From positions 11,616,011 through 11,680,010 of the forward strand of contig NC_088210.1 in assembly GCF_037126465.1 (NCBI RefSeq): a stretch of DNA of 64,000 nt, read 5' to 3'. The translations under genes and the position numbers were made by a program. Shown here in pieces: positions 47,650 to 59,669 of this stretch (positions within the stretch are counted from its first letter, which is position 1; every line of letters begins with the position of its first letter). The notes under the pieces were generated by a model. The model ran no database searches, was not told the DNA's origin, and was given only the letters and a program-made list of their open reading frames with translations. The stretch comes from Ornithodoros turicata. Lineage: Eukaryota; Arthropoda; Arachnida; Ixodida; Argasidae.

Positions 47650-50500
47650 AGGAAACACAGGAGCGGCCCTTCCAAGTTTTTGCCATGGGGACGGGCGTGC
47701 CAGCCTCGCATTGCACTCTGGGATGCTCCTGTCTACCATGTGACCGCTCACCTGACCCCAAGAGCATGCGCAGGCCAGCTTCCTAAGCAGACGACGGGAG
47801 TCGTGATTGCCAACGTTACTAGATATCTAGTAACGTTGGTGATTGCAGCTCAGACGCTCAGGTATCTGCCTTGTACGTGATGAGCGCCGCGCGTCCAGTT
47901 TTATTTGTGTGTGTTCGGAGGTTTACTCTTGGTTTACCCTTCTACTACAAGACCGGTCACGGTCTGCAGGACAAGCAGGCCGTACCAGAAACATCATTCG
48001 TGGCAGTGACGTTTGTGTGGCGACGTGGCCACGTTTTGTGTTTGTTGCTGAAGTGGTAAAGCATGCCAGTAATCAAACTTATACAACATAGAAGGAAATC
48101 AGATGAATCTGCAGCTGTAGCACAGCGCTAGCTTGCAAACGAACGATTCAAGATGACTCTCTCACAGACAGGGATACGAAACAAACCGATCACTTACGTA
48201 CTTAAGAATGAAACGTTATTCCCGTGACAGAGGTGCTTTCTGTTGAACTACAGCCGCAACAGCGGTAAGAACACGTTAACAAAATGTTGTTTCCGCAATG
48301 GTGCTCACATTTTAAGAGTAAATGACTTTGGAAAAGCACGGAAAGCAGCGCGAGCTAAAAAGCGTTGCTAAACCGAAACTTTAGAGAGGATCACGTGGTG
48401 GACAGGAAGTAATGGCGGTTTTGACAGGGGCGACCGCCAGAGGGGTCCCACGGAAATCTGTTCGAAACCGCCGCTCCTGTGTTTCCACGCCGTCCGCGCT
48501 TGACACTGAAGATCCAAGTTGGGGCGACTCGGGTTGTGAATTGAAACGAGAATATTGGCTTCAGATAACGTGTGCCTGGCCGAAAAATCACGGTAAGACA
48601 AATTGCATCGCGTCATGCTTTTTTCACATCCATGTTTTTTCAAGTGTGCCGCCATATTATGACAGGCCGGGAGAGAGAGAGAAAGAAGAGGAAGTCACAA
48701 GTTACTGCGCCTGCGCGCGCAAGTCGGCCAGCAACCCGCCACCCCTTCAAGTTCGAGGGTGTCGTGCAAGCATGTAATCCCGTTCACGAACGGTGGGAGG
48801 AGTGTCCACGGTTTTAATCCAGCCCGTGGAGGCACACTCTGTCCGCAAGTGGAAGGAGTGGAAGTGATCACGATTGGACGAGATGTCAGTGCGAACAGAG
48901 TACTAAATTCGCTCGGACGACTCCATAGATGCCACTATATCGTTATCTGTTTTACATTATGGCTATTCAGTACTCGTTTGTCTGTAGGGCAAGGTAGCAT
49001 TACAATACTACAATACTCACAGTCAGGCACTTCGTACCCAATATGGATGGCACTTTGAGTTTTTGACAGTTGTTTCAAAGAAGCATGCAAAGGAGAGAGC
49101 ACGATGGATGGATGGGTAGTGGTGGCCCCCGGTATGTTTCTTTGCAACACGCGGACATAGATATGAATTGAATCTCCGTAAGATTTCTACACACGGAGGC
49201 TCGGAGAAACTCCCACACGCCGTCTGGAGGTGAGATAAGCACCGCGCCCAGTGTTGCCGAACCTTCTTTGAGTCTCCTGTTAACCCGTTCGCGTATTTAA
49301 CCCGTTCATTTCGTAGCGCGAAGAAAACGGAACTCGAGACAAGCAAGAAACACCACACACACAGACAAAAAAAAAAGCACATTGTTGTGTTCCTTCCTTG
49401 TCTCTGGTCGCAGTCGTGCAACAGTTTGTCAGCACCCTTCTGCTCCTTTCAATCACTTCATAGTTTGTCCAATGCCTCTTATATTTCTGTACAGAGATAC
49501 AGGAGGCATTGGTTTGTCTTTCTTCTTGTCATCACTCAAACATGCCTTGTTCGCATATCCACCAGTTAACTTACACCATCCTGCTTTGTCCAGCAGACAT
49601 ATAGCTGAAATGCCACTCGAAGGAGCTGGAAAGATGCCAAAATGCAAGAAAACATACTGCAGAAAATTTCTCCTCTATCTTTTTTTTTTTGCGTCACCGA
49701 ACTATAGTCCGAGCAGAACGTTTTCCTGTGCCACCGCGCTCTGATGAGGGTTGTCACCAAAATAAGCCATCCAAAGTAAATCGCCCTAAAATAGATTGTT
49801 CTAAATAAATCACCCCTGAATAAATCACCCCTAATATTCCACTCCCACAATTTCCAAAACCCCACTGCCAGCTATACCGACAGCGAAGAGTTTCGAAACC
49901 CACCCTTCACCAAAATGTCGATGGGTTGTCAAACATCAATGCGTTATTCTGCAACTTTCTGGACTGGTTGGGCCATCAGGGATGCTTTGAGATTAATTCT
50001 GAAGGACATGCTTCCTGAACGTGCAAGGATGTCGACCATTGGAGGTTTGTCACAAAGTTTTTAAAGCTCAGCAAACAAAGGTCTCAACAAAGTTTCACGC
50101 TGCTGCAAGAGTACACAATCCTATATACACACGACACTTGGCAATTGCACACTGCAAATAACTGCATTTTTTTAAATTATTATTATACAGGGTGAATTTA
50201 GCAAAGGTTACACATTTTGATCCCGCCGCAAAAATAGAAAATGACATTTCTAGCGCTTCAAACTTTGCAGACTGACAGTTATTCGCCTCAAGTTTCAACC
50301 ATATATATATATTTTTTTTTTTCAAATGCTGTCGCTTTCTAGAAAAAAAAGTTTGAAGCAAAGCAAATTCTCATCCCACGCGTTTCCTACAGCATGTACC
50401 GCCCACAAACCTCCATTTTTTCTTCTGTCCGCTGGAGCGAATACAATCCATTCACAGCCACAACATGACTCACTCAACGCATGTTTTAATATCCTGATCA
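47650..50500. other. Intergenic region between EMG1 3' end and the helicase start
   Basis: No supportable gene. 50290-50510 contains the complement of sequence at 575-770 (AAGCAAAGCAAATT...CACAAACCTCCATTTTTTCTTCTGTC), another interspersed repeat. 49755-49850 is an AAATAAATCACCCCT word block. Confidence 0.45.
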
Positions 50501-50558
50501 GCATGATGTGATATATAACATATGAAGTGACTCGACGGTACGGGGCAGCACGAGCGGC

Positions 50559-50672
50559 TCAGTGGATCCCCCAGGCCTCTTCGAATGACGAACAAATCTT
50601 TGAGCAGGTCAGGGCTGCCGAGAGTGGATATTCGCTGATCGAGAACGATTCTTCGGTGTAATCGACCTCGAC
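50559..50672 (-). CDS. EMG1: EMG1 exon 6 (C-terminus and stop)
   Basis: 37 codons, [37 protein letters not shown], stop TGA. Matches [25 protein letters not shown]...FEEVWGV. Acceptor TTGCTTTCAG. ATTAAA around 50490 downstream is a possible poly(A) signal. Confidence 0.96.
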   Translation of the reverse strand, partial: VEVDYTEESFSISEYPLSAALTCSKICSSFEEAWGIH

Positions 50673-53600
50673 CTGAAAGCAACAGACAGTGAATGTCAAC
50701 GAGAAGACTGAAATATTCTTTTTGAATCATTCTGCTGGTTGTTCCATATTCAGGGAATACTAGTCAAATACATATCAGGCAAATCAAATATTGGATTTTC
50801 GATTCGCGAATTGAATAGTCTGAGTGTTTGATATTCAATTTGACTTGGAGAACTCGAATATTTGCACATGCCTAATTATAACTAGGGCCTGACTTTTTAG
50901 GGTTAAACCCGTATCCGCCCGATATTTACCCCCCCGAACGAAATCTGTAAAATTCGGGTTTAACCCGAATCTATCCGAAAACATCCGGGTCGCGTGGCAC
51001 ACTCATAATCGTGCATTAAAATAAAGTTTGATAACATCGCTAAACATTAGTTCCATGTTAAGACAAATTTTTATTAAACGAAAAAAAATCACCCGAATAC
51101 ACCCGAATTCCTGACGATATAATACGCCGTAACGGGATTTAACCCGAATACACCCGAATTTTCAAATGAAAAATATCACCCGATATTTACCCCCCGAATT
51201 TGGCCAAAACTAAAACCCGAAAAAGTCAGGCCCTAATTATAACGTAGAAGGAGGCATACTTATTTAGTCCCCACTATGATGTCATAAGCTTTTCACGTAC
51301 CCGAGGTTCACATTCATGCCTAAAGGGCACAGTAAAGCCGAACTTTTGAACTTCTGTTCAGATTCACAAAGGTTCGCAAGAGTTGAACATTCTAATAAAT
51401 TTAAAAGTATTATAATTGGCATAGCTTTTATAACTGAAAAAAGTGAGTTTGGAAGGGCATGCTATGAATGTACAGCACAAAGAGGAAATTTTTTGAAATA
51501 TGTTTTCTCGTACAAAGTCTTTGTTCCGCCACACCAAATAATAAGCTAGCTAGTGGTGCATGTAACGGGTCTTTTCCAGTGCCTGGCCAGCAGTAGCTCG
51601 TAAAAACTGCAGCATCACATTACAGACGTAACACCAACGTGTGCCAGCTTCTCCAGTCTCGTCTTTTTCTTACGTTTTTTCAGGACTGCAAAGCAGGTGA
51701 ATATACTATTACAGTTACCACTCCGGTGTTGTTTTGCATTTTGTTCGGATAAATAAGACAAATGAAATCAAATCATAAAACGTAAGAGGAAGGATTCGAC
51801 AGAGAGAGAGACACACACGTGCGGTGCAGTCAAATGTGGGTGGACTTTCTTGAACTTCACAAATGAAAATTCAAACTTTGCAAACTTTTGTGAGTTCGCT
51901 CCTCAACTGGTTTGTGACATCACTCTAGTGTCAACAAGACACACGTGACATAGCAATTAAACATTTCGAGGTTTCGTTTTTTTGTCACATATTTTTGTGA
52001 ACAGCTTCTACCAAGAAATGTGTGCAGGACAACAAAATAATGCGAGCTTTAGAAGGAAAACCGGCCACCAACTTTTGAATCTGCAACTGACAGACTTCTA
52101 CATCGCATACTGTAAGACGACACTGGATGATGTATCCGGAATTCTCAGACATACCACCTGTGTGGTGTTCTTTATTGCAATGCATTTCATGGCACAAATT
52201 TACTACTCAACACTGCACTCTAATGCTGTGTAAAGTGGCTATATTTTGAAGTCAGTCATGCTGTCTGTAGATGCCATGAGCTGCCATCTGCTCGATACTC
52301 TCACTAGAGCACTGCATGGCCCTAGGCTCATCAACCTGGCCTGTACTCGAAGCCGCAAGGACACCCGACGGTGACCCGACGTTGGCCCGACCCAGCTGCC
52401 AAGAACTGTCCACATATACCCGACAGATTTCCAACGTGATTTATCCGATTAGTCGGATTCAAATTCCCGTGTGGCAATATTGGGTCAGCTACAATAGCAA
52501 GGACACCCGACGGTGACCCGACCCAGCTGCAAGAACTCGTCCACATATACCCGACAGATTTACAACGTGATTTGTCCAACTAGTCTGATCCAAATTCCCA
52601 TGTGGCAATATTGGGTCAGCTACAATAAATGTTATTTCGCAAGTACGTATAACTTTTGTTGTACAACTCACCGCTGTCAAGAGTGAAACTCTTTTGGAGG
52701 CGTTTTTCACTGCCCCTATAATGTCCCGTAACAACCATTACAACAACCGCATTAACAGTAGCGAATGTTGATGATAAACAGCCCTGAAGTTACGTATACT
52801 AACCGCTCCGTGTGCCATAGCACCAATGACGATAGCAACTGGCTCCTCTGCTTTCGGCACTAGTTCCCTGGGGTGAACGAGCTTGCTGCAGTGGAAGGAG
52901 GTCCCGAGTTTCCGGCACCCTACTGGCAACCAGTCAGTCACCGGGTTCTTGATGACCTGAGGTAACGGTGGTTAAACTTAGCAAAAATAATCCATAAAAT
53001 AAAAGTTAAAAGTAAAGTAAAATAAAAGTTCAGTAATCCAAGGCATCACCTACTATTGTTTTTCTTCTGCATTGAGTGTACTACCATGATTACACATAGA
53101 GCTGAAGTTTTAGGGCTTAAACCGTTTCTTCCCCGAATTTGCACCCCAAATTGAAGGCTGCCTCGTTAGGGTGAAACCCGCTTTTTTCGCCCCGCAAAGT
53201 GCCCTCGCTGAAACGTCTGTACGACTGCACGCCAGCGTGTTTGGCAGCAAACGCAGTTACATCACCATTTGCACCAAACCACTACAGCTCGTTTGAGTAA
53301 TAGAGCCCAAGTTCTCCCAGAATTTAGCATAGAGGAAGTTTTTTTACACCCCAATTCGCATGAATTTAGAGCACATGTCAACTCCCCTGATTTTTGCTGC
53401 CCCCCCCCCCCAAAATTTAAAAAATAAAAAAATTAACTATGGGCTCTAACTACACAGTTAGGAAAGAACTAGAGCTACCTGTTTCTGCATCAGTCCTTCC
53501 CTCATCCCTGCCAAGCGAACGGTGTACCTTGCGAGGCACGTGATATTACACTTTTCCGTGAAGACAAGTTAACTTCTGCCTAAATGTGTGCCATATCGAA

Positions 53601-56600
53601 AGCGATCTACGCAACCGTGGACCTTGTGATCTGGAATGAAAGCTGGGACACGTGTGGGATTTCTTACTCTGATCACCGAGTGACTGATTAAAGTGTCTCG
53701 CAAGCAAATATCGGTGAACACTATTCGCCTCTCCAGCAGGCTGCTCGCCACCTAGCGGACCCCAGCAGAAGCACTCAATGAATGATAGTAACAGCAGACG
53801 ACAGGTACATTTCGCGCTGACCCGAAACTGCCGCAACCTTCCCTTCATGTGCAATGGAGTGTCCCGGCTTACAGAACTCAAACAGCAACAGAACTGCTCA
53901 ATTTCGCGGTGCAAAACTACTGCGGAGAAGAATATTCAATGTCGGCAAGAGGAAGAGGAAAAAGATACTATCAAAGGAGCGGCGTGAACGAAAACAACGA
54001 AGACAGCAGGAAACCACGCGCCAGTTATGTTATTTGGACAATTTTTGAAGCGTGTCTCGTGGAAGAAGGCATGAAGCAGGGCGATTTGTTCATCGGCAAT
54101 CATTCTTTTCTGCGCCATCTTGAGGACGACGCGAGCGCCTCTATAGGTAGTTGGAGAGGCGGATAGGTTGTTTCGTCTTCCTATATGTCAAAGTGTGGGA
54201 TCATCTTCCGGTCAGCAGTGTTTTGTAGCTGAGAACGCATGGTCAGTGCAAACCAAGGTTGTTACTGTCGGTGGAACAGGCGCTTCACGTCTGTTTCGCT
54301 GCCGTAGGAACACCATTCACCACTATCAAAAGCAGCAGAACAAATATATGTGAAATGATCCACTGCTGAAACCACTACCTAACCCCTTGGCCTACTACAA
54401 TCCCTAGGGTTGCTATGCAGATGGCTTAGAGATATGCCACTCGTTGTGTCTATCATATAACACTGACTCTATCTGTGTTGTACAAAGAGAGTGAAAACTA
54501 GAGGTGGGGTGAACCCAGAATGTTCCGAATCAGAATCCAAGGAAGATTTTGTGAATCCATGAACCTTATCAATCTTTCAAATACTTTCTTAAAAAAAATA
54601 AAAGAAACAAAGAGCTTAAAAAGCCAGGGGAAGAAATGCTTCTATTAAAACGTGTTTCGAATCAGAATTTGATATCTTTGTTTAATGAATAACAAATTAA
54701 ATAATAGTTCACTTTCAGGAGAGAAAACAAACCCGTAGACCTCTTCTTAGATGTAATTTATTTAACGTGTGGTTTATCGACTACAGGAAATGCATAAACT
54801 CTCGAGTCGGAATTCTTTCCATAAAACTAAGAAACAATCGGATCAAAACTGTGTTACTTTTAAATTTGTAATGTAAGAGTTCCCGCCTGAGTTCCTTCAA
54901 TCCAAAGCCACGTAAACAAACGGGAAAACATGGCCGAAAGTTTTAAATTTAATGCGTATTTTTGTTCATCTTAAAAAGAAACGTGGCTGGGGGATTCAAA
55001 ATGTTTCGATTAGCCATTTCAGGGGCACCGGGGCTTGGATTCCCGGTTCAAGGATTCAGTTGGGTCATCCCTAATGAAAACAACATGATTTGAAACTGTC
55101 AAAGGGTGCATGACGAAAGGGGAACAGAAAATGTGAAAAAAAATTGTAACTTGCAAGAAGGCAATGCATGGATGCCGCGGAAACAAGGTCATCCTCGTGA
55201 TCCTCGGTCAGCCACTTTTGTTCACTAAACCTTTGTATAAAATTTCGTCTTTAGTGGCACGAAAGCAAAACTATCACAATTTGCCGGTCTTTCAATGCGA
55301 CAAACTTTTCATAAATACTCCGCTAACTGATGTCAATATGGAGTAATACAATGTAGCTAAGCTGGAAGATGAAGATTCCCTGGCATACCCGCAATCATTA
55401 TTACTTCCTGGATGTACACTTGCGCAAAAATAATGGCTCGGCGGAAATCGAGAATGTCGAGGAGACTTCTGCATGATTAAGCAATCATGCAGAAGCCACT
55501 GTGCTAGCCACTGTGAACAGATGAGCTACAGATTGGCCATCGATCACAGGCAGGGTGATGCCATCCTTGCCTCCGTTTTTGGCGTAAAACAATAATAGGT
55601 CAAGCACCTGCTGGCACAACATTAAGAAAGGAAAGGATGTCTCCAGAGTTGAGTGAAAATATGCAGTATCTTGAGAAAACACCTTGAAAGTACGCAGTAT
55701 CAGTGATACTACTTTACAAACTCGACCCATGTATGTTCAGTTCTTGAAACCTACAGTCTGCACACACGTCTATGTATAATTTTGAAATTTTGTATGGTGC
55801 AAAATTATTTACCTTCATTAGTTTTACTGACCCCGATCCAGCCCTGATGCACATCTTGTGTAAGAGTTGAACTACAGAGAGGAATAAAAAAAAGAAACAT
55901 GGCACATACTCAATAGGTGAATGTCTGGTGGAAAAGCAGTGAAGTACAGACTAATGTGACGGCTCATCCGTGCCTTCAGAGGGAATACGGACAAAATAGC
56001 TTTTGAGAGGTCCCCGCGTGACCCTGCATGATGCAAAAGTGAGGAAGTTCTACTTCTGCCTCAAAGCGAGGACAAAAAATCTGGGGCTGTCCTGAGCACC
56101 CGGGTGAGAGTGCCGTTACTGACTCTTGCATTTTCCACACATCAAAACCTTTTGTGCTATTCGGTAGAACGACACACACACTTCCATCAAACATCGTAAC
56201 CTAAAAATTTTTTTGACGGCCCTCTGTGCTCCTTTAAGTCACAATGACACGGTAAATAAACTGGTCTTTCCAGATCTAACATGAAAACACAAGGCACTAG
56301 GCATACTCTGGAAACAACAGAGTGTTTCTGCTGGATCGAGAGGCTCTGTTGTATCAGGAACTGACTGCAGCTACAAATGACACAAATTTAAGATAGGAGC
56401 ATCCTTACCCATGAGCCCGGAGAACCTTTTAAATGTCCTAGGTATCCTCGTCTGTGGGTTTATTTCGATAAGCGCATTCTTTTCTGTGTGGATGTAAACT
56501 TGTAAGAGCCCAGCCCTGTTCAGTGGGCTGTCGAACAGCATTAGAAGGCACTGTAAATAGAAAAATTAAAATAGCGAAGGGGAAGATAACTTGTTGTCAT

Positions 56601-57366
56601 CTGCTGTTTGCTTACTGTATGCTACATAGCAATTATATGTACAGATATAATATATATGTAAACATACATGACAACAACACTGTCGGGATTACCTACATTC
56701 TGTCAATCGTTCGTGGCTCCTTCCATTATAAATCAGTGAAAACAATGCTGTAACACACGTATTGTGCTTCAATTAATTTCCTTATACGTGCGCGAGTGAT
56801 CATAATAGTTTTGTAAACTAGTTTTATTGCAAAACTGTAGTGTTATAGCGTTACAATTTGTAAAGTATCGTCGTGAAAAGTGTTATTCTTACCTGGTGCG
56901 TTATGTCAGGCCTGCAAAAGGCTGGGTCCTTCTTATGTTTCCTCATTATTTGAATGTGGTCGTCGCAGTTGAGCAGTTCAAAATTCTTTCCAACCTATTA
57001 TATCAGGGATATACCAAAGCAGTACATGTCAGACAGCGAAAGGTGGCCCGAGACAAACACGCCATTGCGCAGATCAACAAGTACAAGTTGAAAGCTAGTG
57101 ACACAACACCTACAATGTGTGAATCGGAAATAAGCAGGTGTGTAGCAAAACACATACGTAAACACACGTCAGACAGACACAATAGAACAAATAGCGGCAA
57201 GCTTCGAAGTTATGAATGGATTTCGCGTTACCTTGACGGTTTCTAAATTAGCCTTCTCCAAAATAATGATCAGCCTTTTTTCCTGGCTTTTAATGTGTGC
57301 AGGAACAGCGGTTTTCGGTAAATCATCTTCATCAGAGATCGCCGCATGCTTCCTCTTTGCGGCCAT
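50559..57366 (-). CDS. EMG1: EMG1/NEP1 ribosomal RNA small-subunit methyltransferase (whole gene, 6 exons)
   Basis: Exons (minus): 57366-57232, 56994-56893, 56550-56409, 55871-55813, 52956-52804, 50672-50559. The total is 705 nt, 234 aa plus TGA; human EMG1 is 244 aa. It is a SPOUT-fold enzyme that N1-methylates a pseudouridine in 18S rRNA and assembles the small subunit in the nucleolus. The sequence shows the basic N-terminus, [75 protein letters not shown] (the AdoMet-binding knot) and [13 protein letters not shown] near the end. All junctions hold phase with GT-AG borders. Reading upstream of the ATG there is an in-frame TAG. Introns are full of hAT-like MITEs. Confidence 0.96.
50883..51235. 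mobile_element. Ac-type hAT-like MITE (TAGGGCCTGACTTTTT)
   Basis: TIR TAGGGCCTGACTTTTT / AAAAAGTCAGGCCCTA; perfect 8-bp target duplication ATTATAAC (50875-50882; 51236-51243). AACCCGAAT/CACCCGAAT words in both tips. 353 bp, in EMG1 intron 5, about 210 bp from exon 6. Confidence 0.92.
52355..52627. repeat. Tandem duplication of ~140 bp
   Basis: Unit GCAAGGACACCCGACGGTGA...AATATTGGGTCAGCTACAAT occurs twice (52355-52496 and 52497-52627), the second slightly shorter. In EMG1 intron 5 near exon 5. Confidence 0.85.
52804..52956 (-). CDS. EMG1: EMG1 exon 5
   Basis: 51 codons, [20 protein letters not shown] ... HPRELVP ... [12 protein letters not shown]. Contains the G-x-x-AHG knot that binds AdoMet. 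Acceptor TTACCTCAG, donor GCG|GTTAGT. Confidence 0.96.
53097..53448. mobile_element. Ac-type hAT-like MITE (TAGAGCTGAAGTTTT)
   Basis: Tips TAGAGCTGAAGTTTTAGGG and GGGCTCTA; flanks ATTACACA and ACTACACA match 7/8. Interior resembles the 36653-36997 element in part (GCAACCTTC/AATTGAAGGCTGCC, TTTGGCAGCAAACGCAGTT). Confidence 0.75.
54499..55073. mobile_element. hAT-like element (TAGAGGTGGGGTGAACCC) related to the GATTCG element
   Basis: Tips TAGAGGTGGGG and (complement) TAGGGATGACCC; flanks GTGAAAAC and ATGAAAAC match 7/8. AATCAGAATCC/GGATTC words at the tips. In EMG1 intron 4? No: it lies between exons 4 (55813) and 5 (52956), that is intron 4. Confidence 0.75.
55813..55871 (-). CDS. EMG1: EMG1 exon 4
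   Basis: 59 nt; with the split Val gives [20 protein letters not shown]. Matches VQLLHKLSVRAADGPQKLLK. Acceptor CTCTGTAG, donor AAG|GTAAAT. Confidence 0.94.
56409..56550 (-). CDS. EMG1: EMG1 exon 3
   Basis: 47 codons plus one base, [47 protein letters not shown]. The most conserved block of the family. Acceptor TATTTACAG, donor ATGG|GTAAGG. Confidence 0.96.
56893..56994 (-). CDS. EMG1: EMG1 exon 2
   Basis: 34 codons, [20 protein letters not shown] ... RPDITHQ. Matches GKTYELLNCDKHKSIL...RPDITHQ. Acceptor TATAATAG, donor CAG|GTAAGA. Confidence 0.95.
57232..57366 (-). CDS. EMG1: EMG1 exon 1
   Basis: 45 codons from [20 protein letters not shown] to [10 protein letters not shown]; donor AAG|GTAACG. 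The short, charged N-terminus lies before the first SPOUT strand (RLIIILEKA). Confidence 0.95.
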
Positions 57367-58690
57367 TGCAGGGAAGTGGTTGCCAGACTATCTACTATCT
57401 ATGCGTGCAGACGCAGTTTCCATCGGTGTCGAGACCTGAGCCAAGAGTCCTCCCAGGAAACCCCTACGACCTGTAGAGCTACTTGTTGTGCCCACATTTT
57501 CTGTCTGTTGATGAACAGGCTTTGATAGTTTCTCTACTAGGTAAACTACATTTTTATCGTCTTATCATCTTACCAGAAGTCTGCCGGGAGATCCTACGTC
57601 ACGGTGACAGGTGATGTACTTGAGGTCGGTCGACATAACGAAACAGAAACAAACAGGAGGCCAGACCACACCACCACAAGAATATTCAATTGTTCAAGTG
57701 GATTAAAGAGGGTTAACGGGATTAAGCGTACCTGAATCTTAACCTGTTCAACAAGCGCGTAGCCTATATAACGATGGCCACTTCCGACCATCCCGTTCCG
57801 AGCCCGAAAAATTTCCAACCCGGTTCAGCTAGTCCCGTCAAATAAGAGTATACCGTTGCAGGCGTGCCGTGCACAACAATCGCTCTATACAGATACTACA
57901 ATGTGGTATTTTAAACGTATGAGGCTCCCAATGCGATATTATGCTGATAACGGTTATAACAACACGGAATGTACAAACACTGTGAAGAAGAAAAACACTG
58001 AAGCAACCTGGGTACGGGTATACCAGCGGTTGCCAGCATATACCCGTGCAGTTTTGTTATAATTTTCCGTGGAATGCATGCCGTTGACAAGTCTTTACTT
58101 AAAACTAAGTCCCAAATATTCGACTTCGGTCTGCAACCGGTCTCGCCCTAAATACAGCGTATATATACGCATGTTGTATCTACACCTAAAATAATAAAAA
58201 AAAATAAAAATAAAAACGACAGTAGAAATTCAACATTGTTCTGGGTAAAATGCGGGTTTACCTGCACTGCGCCGAGCCGAGGGTATATCCGTCTTACCCG
58301 CGCTCACTAAGCTCACTGCTTGACACCTCTGTCCCTAACTTACTCACTAGTTTCAGCACTTTCCCCAGATTTCATCACGAAACATACTTGAAAAACTTGG
58401 CTTTTCAAAATAACTCGTGGTCATTTGTCCTTCAATTGGAGCACCTGACAAAGATGATCAATGCAGAAAATCACGACCAACGTCTGGTATATTCTATGCA
58501 TTACATTTTTTTTAACAGAAATTCTTACATATTTCTTATAATAAAACTATGAGAGCTACCTAATACAGTTTTCACCTGTGGATTATGCGGCCAGGCGGGC
58601 GTCCTGTCGGAGTGTTTATGAAACTGCTGGACGGCTAATTAAATAAACAATACTAATTTGCTTTGTCATTCGATGTTTTTCAGGAAATGC
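57367..58690. other. Upstream flank of EMG1
   Basis: Should contain the EMG1 promoter and 5' UTR; I see no clear TATA box or motif. In-frame stops precede the ATG. No other gene is supported. Confidence 0.4.
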
Positions 58691-58714
58691 GAGGTAAGAA
58701 ACCGAGCTGTTTTG

Positions 58715-58840
58715 TACACTGTTGAAATGGAACTTCACCACATAGCACGCTCCTAGCCAACCACCACTCCAAACGATATCATTATGCGTCATGATTCGTT
58801 CAAAACAGGGGGTGGAGCCTATATCTGGGGTATGCATAAT
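58715..58840. mobile_element. Half copy of the palindromic TAGCACGCTCC MITE
   Basis: TTGAAATGGAACTTCACCACATAGCACGCTCCTAGCCAACCACC onward follows the left arm of the family described at 61520. Only one arm is present. Confidence 0.6.
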
Positions 58841-58968
58841 GTTTTCAAGTGGGTGCCTCCTCCCTTTTTTTTTCGGCCAATAAGGACACAGAATGATATC
58901 ATGTGGAATTATGGTTGGCTTGTAGCGTGCTATCTATCCCATGTTCCACCAATGTCACGTCGAGACTG

Positions 58969-59217
58969 CACTCTTAAAAATGAACTTCCCCACATAGCAC
59001 GCTCCAAGCCAACCATCATCCCGATTGACATCGTTCTCTCACATGATTTGTGGAAAACGGGAGGCGTACGCCCTTTTGTGACAATTAACATTTCTGCATA
59101 AGTGTCACAAAAAGGCGTACGCCTCCCGTTTTCAACAAATCAAAGAAGGGAACGATATCACCCGGGATGATGGTTGGCTGGGAGCGTGCTATGTGGTGAA
59201 GCTCATTTTTAAGAGTG
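58969..59217. mobile_element. Palindromic MITE (CACTCTTAAAAATGAACTT), copy A
   Basis: 249 bp, two arms complementary along almost the full length (CACTCTTAAAAATGAACTTC ... GAAGCTCATTTTTAAGAGTG), meeting near AACATTTCTGCATAAGTG. A SINE is inserted directly at its right end. Confidence 0.88.
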
Positions 59218-59466
59218 TGGGAGGCATCCGGGTTCGATTCCCGGTGCCGGCTGTGCTGTGTCTGGGTTTTTTTGTTGGGTTTCCTCAGACGGGGGCCCTC
59301 GGACATGTATCGGCACAGTTCCCTTAGAAGTCCCTAAGAAGTCGGCCCAGGGCACACATTCCCCCAGGTCGTGAATCGTGACGTTGCCCACGTATGTGAG
59401 GACGACAACGGCAAGCACTTTCACCACCCACCACCACCACCACCACCATCACCACCACCACCACCA
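59217..59466 (+). mobile_element. SINE, 5'-truncated, with (CCA)n tail
   Basis: Starts inside the tRNA-like head (GCATCCGGGTTCGATTCCCG), body CTCAGACGGGGGCCCTCGGAC...GTCGGCCCAGGGCACAC...GTGAGGACGACAACG, tail (CACCAC)n to 59466. Same family as 47390-47643. Confidence 0.85.
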
Positions 59467-59669
59467 TCTGTTTTAACAGTGTAGCGTATGATAAAAGCGT
59501 TAAAACCCCACTGCAGGGGTACAAAGAGGACAGACAGAAAACCCAGCAGAACAGGCCGTCTCCTCGAAGTGTGCTGCGATATCTGCGCATGTGAAATGTA
59601 ACTCTGTGATGGATAAAACTCACCCACAGATCGATCACTGTGGCGTCACTTATGATCTTAGTTGCCTCG